Source: Heterobilharzia americana (taxonomy: Eukaryota > Platyhelminthes > Trematoda > Strigeidida > Schistosomatidae). From it: DNA of 64,000 nucleotides. Positions within the stretch are counted from its first letter, which is position 1. Each line of letters opens with the position of its first letter. Shown piece after piece: positions 58,441 through 64,000 of the stretch. Below the pieces are notes generated by a model. That model was given only the letters and a program-made list of their open reading frames with translations, did no database searches and had not been told where the DNA came from. The stretch lies in assembly GCA_944470555.2 (NCBI GenBank), contig OX104128.1, positions 59,775,257 through 59,839,256 on the forward strand. Direction: 5' to 3'. Both the position numbers and the translations under genes were made by a program.

Positions 58441-58592
58441 GGTGATTGACTGTATTAATTAACTTATTTCTAAGGAAGCCGTTAACAGATATGGAGAAGA
58501 AGAAGTTTGCACACCAAACTATTTACTCAATAAGTTCTCTATAAAATATACTCACCCATCAAATATGTCAACTTTCTTCTCATTTGTTTCAG

Positions 58593-58907
58593 GTTTAAAT
58601 CCCACCACTGTTACCAACCTGCTTCCTGATCCAGAATATGATATAGTGACGCAATTAGTTGGACCAGCACTGGGTAATCCACCACGTTTAACTCCCTCAG
58701 TACTTGCATGGAAATTTGATTCAGCTTCATCAACTCTATGGGAAGTGGATACAAGCCGATTATTCAATTATACAAAGCTACCAGTCAATTGGGATTCTGA
58801 TTTCACTATATCTTTCTGGCTTAGACGACATAAGGGTGAAAACTATTTAAAAAGATCAGTTACTGATGAACACGAAGAATCGATACTCTGTAGTCATGAT
58901 GGTATAG
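58593..58907 (+). CDS. CLSTN-like: Calsyntenin exon: LG domain, first part
   Basis: The acceptor is cttctcatttgtttcag and the donor is G|gtaagc. The first two bases complete a Gly codon and the frame reads GLNPTTVTNLLPDPEYDIVT onward through AWKFDSASSTLWEVD, DFTISFWLRRHKG and EESILCSHDGIG. The sequence W.FD.....V......F....FTISFW(L/M)...........E.ILC..D is the opening of the laminin-G-like domain of calsyntenins. It is 315 bases (105 codons), again a 1-1 phase exon. Confidence 0.9.
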
Positions 58908-59671
58908 GTAAGCTAATTAAATTCTGTCGCCTGATAGAATTCTCACTGAAGTTGAAGTAAATGTCTTGGCCTATTGCAATAACATTGGAGATATGCAATG
59001 GTTGTTGCTTCTAAAAAAGTTGTCACTATATTTTAGGTTAAGAACTGCTTTGATTGATAAAGACAGAACATAAACCCATTTACGTATTGAATATCAGGTG
59101 TCAGTTTCTCTACCTTTAGTTCTGCATAGGTGTTTGTTACTCAAGGAACTTTTCTTTAGATTTTCTCACAGATGAATAGTTTTTCAGCTGTCCAGCTGTA
59201 AGGTCAGCAGAGTTTCCGATGTAAACCACTCAGCTCTAAATGAGTGAAACAGCCATACAGTGTTTTGATCACTCTAATGTGGCTGGCTAGTTGGCGAAAT
59301 CTACAAATCAGCCTGACACCTTTCTGACCACTCCTGCTATTGAGTAGTAGCATCTTTTGCTAGTTCATGGTACTTTTGTTGCAGAGATCATACCTTATGA
59401 TCTTGGCTGGTGAGTGGTTTTTAACAAAAACTCTGTTGACTGACACTAAAGTTAGGCAGTTGATAAACTACTTGGCTGTGAGAAATCTCAACACGAACTG
59501 TGCAATTTGTAAGTCATTTCCAAACTTATCATCATATTTCAGATATAACCACCTGTACAAGTCAGCTAGCCGAATTCAGCTGATCTAAACTAATTTACTT
59601 GTGTAAGCTGAATCTGTCCGGGTGCACCACTGATGAAATGACATAGCCCTAAACGAGAGAAACAGCCATCC
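58908..59671. other. Intron with short duplication related to the GGCT tract
   Basis: 59190-59320 holds tgagtgaaacagccatacag, then ggctggctagttggcgaaat and ctacaaatcagcctg. This is a sister of the sequence flanking the GGCT tract (gagagaaacagccat ... ggtgaaatctatagatcaat). Otherwise nothing is recognised. Confidence 0.5.
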
Positions 59672-59817
<146 letters not shown>

Positions 59818-59859
59818 TGAAATCTATAGATCAATCTGGATGGTTTATTAACTGCTCAA

Positions 59860-61025
59860 GCTGTTCAATAATATGTTACCATATGTCATGTATTATTTTT
59901 TTTTGTCAGAAATAATCGTATTATCCAACAGAGATTTCACTTTCTTATTATTATTCAAGTTATTTCAATGAAAGCAGAATAAGGTTTCAGAGAAGATAGT
60001 TATCTTTTTGATAAGTAATTTTCATAGGTGTACATTCGTAAATAAATAGACAAAGTGATGAAATGCCCCACACAAATTTCCGGTCAATCGTGAGAGTTCA
60101 TCGACGGATGCCCAGAGGGAATGAAATTATACATTACATAGCACATCAGATGCGTTGAACAGCAAACTTTTTTATCTCGTAAGAGCAAATAAACAGACGA
60201 GAGGTATAAATGAAACATAAAGACAGGTCCAGAGTATCTGTTTAAGGTGATGGTTCGCACATATTTCTTTTGAATGCATAATTGAGGTGAATTACCAGAG
60301 CTTTAGTTGCATATAAGCGTCTAATCCTCATCCCTTTTAATGACTTGGTAGAACTTTATAAAGAACTTTGAACGAGGTTTTCAAAGTAGTCATATGTTCA
60401 AAGTCTACATGGTGTTAAGTGATGGTGTTGGAGACTGAAAAGGAATCTTGTTCGATCATTTTCATCAAGAATAAGAAATATATGCATTGATGATATGCTT
60501 ATCCAGTAAGCAGAAACCCTCCAAGAAATACTGTTAGAGAATGGCTACACATCCAGATTTATAAAGAAAAATATATGAGGGAAAAGAATACCATGAAACA
60601 GATTCACTCAGTTCCGAACAAAACACTTCTAATGAATCTCTAATTCAAAGTTGATATTGCTGCAGAATACCTCGTCAATGCTTGTCAGGGTTCCTTAATT
60701 GAACACTTAGTGCTGAAAGTCTCCATATTGTCTTCAGCAGATACTCAATACCTCTGTTTATGTATGTCTTGTTTTTGTATTTTACTGATTTATCTGATTT
60801 TACCAGATAACAAATCTTTCTATTCAACACATTTGATTGTACCACTGAGACCACTTCTTGTACTACGTAATGGATTGTTTCATTCCTTCTGCTTATCTGT
60901 CGATGAAGCTTTAAGTTTGATGGAGAACTTGAATGGAACGTTTCGTCAACTGACTTGTATATTTACGAATGTACAGTAGTGAAAATTATTTGTCGAAAAG
61001 AAAATCAACTTTGAGAACATTATGA
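59860..61025. other. No recognisable feature (intronic)
   Basis: AT-rich intron. The 89-codon open frame at 60710-60979 has no motif and no convincing splice context. Confidence 0.45.
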
Positions 61026-61029
61026 ATTC

Positions 61030-61270
61030 TTCTTTTTAAGTTAGTAATCATCACGGACATAAGTAGGAAACTGTGAACCACTGAACTCCAAAGCGGCTGA
61101 ATTCTTAACATGTTTGTCGTGACACTTGAAGGCTTAGTGATGGATCCCTAGAGGGGTTATGGATCGCTACTGGTGAAGAGTCATGTACTTGGACGAGACA
61201 GTTGTTCAATCCTCCCACGTGTCCAATAGTTTCCTATCCGATATCACTCCGTCGAGGGTAACGATGTCCT
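61030..61270 (+). repeat. SINE-B copy, degenerate
   Basis: It includes the left piece taatcatcacggacataagt, a head remnant with tgatggatccctagagg as B-box, a ribozyme relic (ggtgaagagtcatgtacttg then gacgagacagttgttc) and the tail ccgatatcactccgtcg. Confidence 0.55.
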
Positions 61271-61605
61271 GTCGAAGGTTGTAGATACTCCTTGATAACG
61301 AGCCCCAACAAGCATGAAACCCAGGTAAACTGAGGCTTCCCGCCGACTGCCTCTAACCAAATAACATCCACTTAAAGTAAAGATGGATGGTGGCTAGCAG
61401 TGGAAACCAGGATGCCAATAGAGACCGATCAATTTGGCCCAATCAAAGATGTTATAATGCAAGCAATAACACTAATCCATTTAAAGTGCCTCCTAGCCTG
61501 GTGGTGACATTGCAAAATGATCGATAGCAACCATTGAGTACTCACGACCAGACAACATGAAATTGGTTGCCTTCCAGTTACAAATGTACTTTAGCACCAT
61601 AAAAT
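61255..61605 (+). repeat. SINE-D fragments flanking a SINE-A piece
   Basis: 61260-61370 carries a type-3 ribozyme relic at about 61280-61335 (gataacgagccccaacaagc, atgaaacccaggt) and the tail gactgcctctaaccaaataa. 61385-61475 is a SINE-A ribozyme-edge and tail piece (ggtggctagcagtggaaacc then agagaccgatcaatttgg). 61490-61600 resumes D-type sequence (gtgacattgcaaaatgatcg, aacatgaaattggttgcc). Confidence 0.55.
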
Positions 61606-61642
61606 CTCATTCATCAACTTTACGTCTTTTTTTTATTTCAAG

Positions 61643-61979
61643 AACCTGAATGGAGATACCTGTCTATAAATCTACGTGAATGTCGATTCATAGTAAGAAT
61701 TATGTCATCTGCCTCTACAAATAATGTGGATGACCCAAAAAAATCCACCATATGGGTATTTGATCCATTACCAGGAGAGATTTGTTCTCAAGCTACTGGT
61801 CATGATGATGGAATCTGGCATCATTATTCAATCACATTTAGTTCGTCACCATTAGCAGTTACAAATGATCCAATTAGTATTTTGGTCGATGGCCAGGATC
61901 TAGATATTAAAGCCATGCCTACCGTATATGAATCTATCCAATCAGCTTCGAATCCTTTAAAGTATCAAGGAAAACCAAG
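61643..61979 (+). CDS. CLSTN-like: Calsyntenin exon: LG domain, continued
   Basis: The acceptor is ctttttttttatttcaag. Two bases complete a Glu codon, then EPEWRYLSINLRECRFIVRI follows, later GEICSQATGHDDGIWHHYSI, then DPISILVDGQDLD. This matches ...H.Y.L.V..CR..F..R..., then Q.....D..WHHY.......P.V.L.VDG in calsyntenins. The 3' end is uncertain: donor AG|gtgggt gives 61979, and TGG|gtgaga gives 61983. The stop-free frame ends at 62050. The following exon, with the expected conserved CW.G block, was not found, so the gene continues beyond the window or in an unrecognised short exon. Confidence 0.85.
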
Positions 61980-62064
61980 GTGGGTGAGAACGCTTTATAT
62001 TGTGATTGTACAACATGTCAGATCCTTTATTTTTCGTCTTTATAGTGACTGATTGGCGGACAAA

Positions 62065-62500
62065 TTCAACGTAGGACCTCACACACAAGTGCATTGGCGC
62101 AAGCTGCCACACTTTACAGTAGCATACAAAGAACAGGTGGATAGAAAAGGAGTGATATCAAAGTAGAAAAAGTTGTGTTAGAGAATAAACAATCTGAAGG
62201 TAAAGGTTGGTGAAAATACTCAAGCTTTAGATGATGTTGAAGAGTGAACACATCTACACCATTGTGACCGATTTTCAGCCATGTCACCAAGACTCCTCAA
62301 CCAATGATCCCTATCCTATCAGAGACCCCAGCCAGGCAGTCTACATCTCATGACATGACTCACAGCAATGGTAAGAGACTTCAAAGACTGGTTCTACGTC
62401 TTGGTATGGCCACACTCAACCGTCTTCCAACTTAATCCAACTTCCACTAGCATGGCACATCGAAGTAAACGGTGGCTCAATATAAGCAGAAAGGTACACA
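62065..62500. repeat. Dispersed repeat R3, copy 3
   Basis: This is the longest copy of the family at 4870 and 54440: cacacaagtgcattggcgca, agctgccacactttacagta, tactcaagctttagatgatg, ttcagccatgtcaccaagac, and an end with cttggtatggccacactcaa. Confidence 0.6.
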
Positions 62501-62889
62501 GTGGACTCAGTTTTATTACTTGATCTCAGATATTTCATTACTTTAGGCTCCGTTACATCATCGGAGCTAACTTCATGACAATGTTTCACTCAGCATGCGT
62601 ATTTTGAACTTTAAGTCTTCCCTATTATCTCTTAAATAATTTTCAGTAAGTTTTCTAGATGGGAACAGATTGTTGTAAAGATAGTTTTTATTACAGAGCA
62701 ATATTATCTGTAGTAAAAATGAAGTAGATTGCTGACTTAACCAATATAATTTTTGATTTTGCAGATATTTCAACTCCAAAGTTCATATCAGTGATCATTT
62801 TGGTAGAGTAGTTTTTTTCGTAATGAGATATTTGACCAAAGTCAATGATCTTAATGTTTATGTTGTTACTTGTATTATCGTGTCACTGA

Positions 62890-63225
62890 ATGAACCAAAT
62901 TGATCGGCCACTACTGCTGTATGGGGCCCCTTTGAGGATGCCATATTGCTTCCACTAGGACTCTAAATCTTTATCAACCGCTTCAAACGAGTTTTATTCA
63001 CTAAACCACTGAGTTATTATAAACACTTCTTGTGAGATGGGTAAAGTTTTCACGTTGTTACATGTATTACCCAGTGGTTGACTGGACTGAATTGATCTAT
63101 CATTATCGGCATATATGCATAAACTCCTCAATATTGCTCATGTATCAATTTTATGTCAGTGATAGATAGACCCTTGCAGTGGGAAAGCATCGCTCACTAG
63201 GAGGTAATTACATATAACTGATCAA
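62890..63225. repeat. SINE-A tails and head remnants
   Basis: Reverse-orientation tails lie at about 62890-62955 (gaatgaaccaaattgatcgg, then ggcccctttgaggatgccat) and 63060-63140 (tgactggactgaattgatct). Near 63165-63220 is a + strand piece (agtgggaaagcatcgctcac, taggaggtaattacatataa, ctgat) that stops inside the ribozyme. Confidence 0.5.
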
Positions 63226-63393
63226 AGTGTTTACCTATAGTTCTCAGTCATATGATTTTAAATACTTAAGGATTTTCAGCTCACATATTAAAAGTCAAGT
63301 ATGAACAAAGAACATTCTATACTGTCACTTTTCTTTGGTATCTATTGTTATAAAATCAAGTTTGATGTGGATGCATTAAAATGTAGCAAAGTT

Positions 63394-64000
63394 CTCCATT
63401 CTCATTCATTTCACCGAATCCCTCTCGACTAATGATGAGTTCTCTTCCTGTGTTTGGTATTCATATCACCCATTAGAACTTTGACTTCGTCAACTGGAGT
63501 CTTGTCTAGTACTGATTGCAGTTGTCTATAGAATTCTTCTCTTGGTCTGCATTATTTGTAGGTACGTAGCCTAGCATTGTATGACTGCGACTTTCCTTCC
63601 TTTTAATTTAAATCTTGCTGTCATGATCCTGATCCTGGAGGAGATTTGTTCCCACTGCATGAGAAACTTCGATACTTTTGAGGAAATCATGATAGCCACT
63701 CCCTAACTCAGTATGTTCGTGGTTGTTGTCTGAGTGACAATATCGGAGTAGATTATTGACTCTCCAGTTAAGAGTTTGGAGAGTCTACTTCCATTCCATC
63801 TACTCTCGCAGATTCCTAACACTTCTATGCCATATCAACTCATCTCTTTTGCAATCTGGGCAGCCATGCCAGCCAGCTTTAAGCATTGTGTGAACATTCC
63901 ATGTTCTCATTCCTACTTTCGTTTTCGTCGAGAGAGAGAAGACACGTCGCCCAGTTGGCTTCCGGAAAGCTCTTACCAACTGGCGTCATTTCGTCTCCCA
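63394..64000 (-). mobile_element. RTE endonuclease-region fragment (continues past window)
   Basis: It aligns with 40779-41390 of the full-length RTE: ttctccattctcattcattt, gtcatgatcctg...ggagga, and through the ...acattccatgt... block upstream of GTWNVRT. Small insertions and deletions break the frame. The 3' side ends abruptly at 63394, so this copy lacks its 3' half. It extends off the right edge towards its 5' end. Confidence 0.8.

Noticed and set aside
62764..62810. Possible further calsyntenin exon after a good acceptor (gatttttgattttgcag)
   Set aside because: With the phase-2 donor at 61979 the frame reads YFNSKVHISDHFGR and stays open, but it has none of the conserved CW.G block expected next, and the only nearby donor (gtagtt) is weak.

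Overview
The window looks like nuclear DNA of a schistosomatid blood fluke (Schistosoma or a close relative). The evidence is AT-rich sequence, very long introns packed with degenerate retroelements, many copies of a short repeat carrying the Sm-alpha type hammerhead ribozyme, a near-intact RTE-clade (SR2-like) retrotransposon, and many Penelope-like element (PLE) fragments. Species was not determined.

One host gene is clearly recognisable. Five + strand exons (15697-15911, 46840-46995, 53968-54192, 58593-58907, about 61643-61979) join in frame, all with phase-1 introns. They read as the ectodomain of a calsyntenin (cadherin-related, CLSTN family): the second cadherin repeat, the cysteine-rich linker and the first part of the LG/laminin-G-like domain. 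The first cadherin repeat and everything C-terminal to the LG start were not found. A candidate signal-peptide exon lies at 4775-4847, but its link to this gene is unproven. The visible gene spans at least 46 kb, and the introns (about 31, 7, 4.4 and 2.7 kb) hold nearly all of the mobile DNA.

Mobile DNA: an RTE element at 38359-41563 (- strand) with a 997-codon endonuclease/reverse-transcriptase ORF and a 13-bp target-site duplication; two internally deleted RTE copies (31128-32297; 34801-35617, the latter with its own perfect 13-bp duplication); two 5'-truncated 3' ends (53205-53566, 57316-57533); and an endonuclease fragment running off the right edge. PLE relics (RT and/or GIY-YIG parts) lie near 7.0-7.5, 14.5-15.0, 18.6-19.2, 29.9-30.5, 41.6-42.1, 43.6-44.2, 49.3-49.7 and 56.0-56.3 kb. 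A relic of another non-LTR retrotransposon lies at 10.3-11.0 kb.

Short repeats: I distinguish four tRNA-headed, SINE-like families, here called A, B, C and D. A is the known Sm-alpha type with a hammerhead. By eye, B and D also carry a full hammerhead consensus just downstream of the tRNA-like head, with different but self-consistent stems I, II and III. C has no hammerhead. Families A, B and C repeatedly occur as head-to-head inverted pairs, which gives foldback structures of 0.4-0.9 kb. Three ribozyme-bearing SINE designs side by side, in inverted pairs, is the most interesting feature of the window. Long stretches between these elements are AT-rich and show nothing I can identify.
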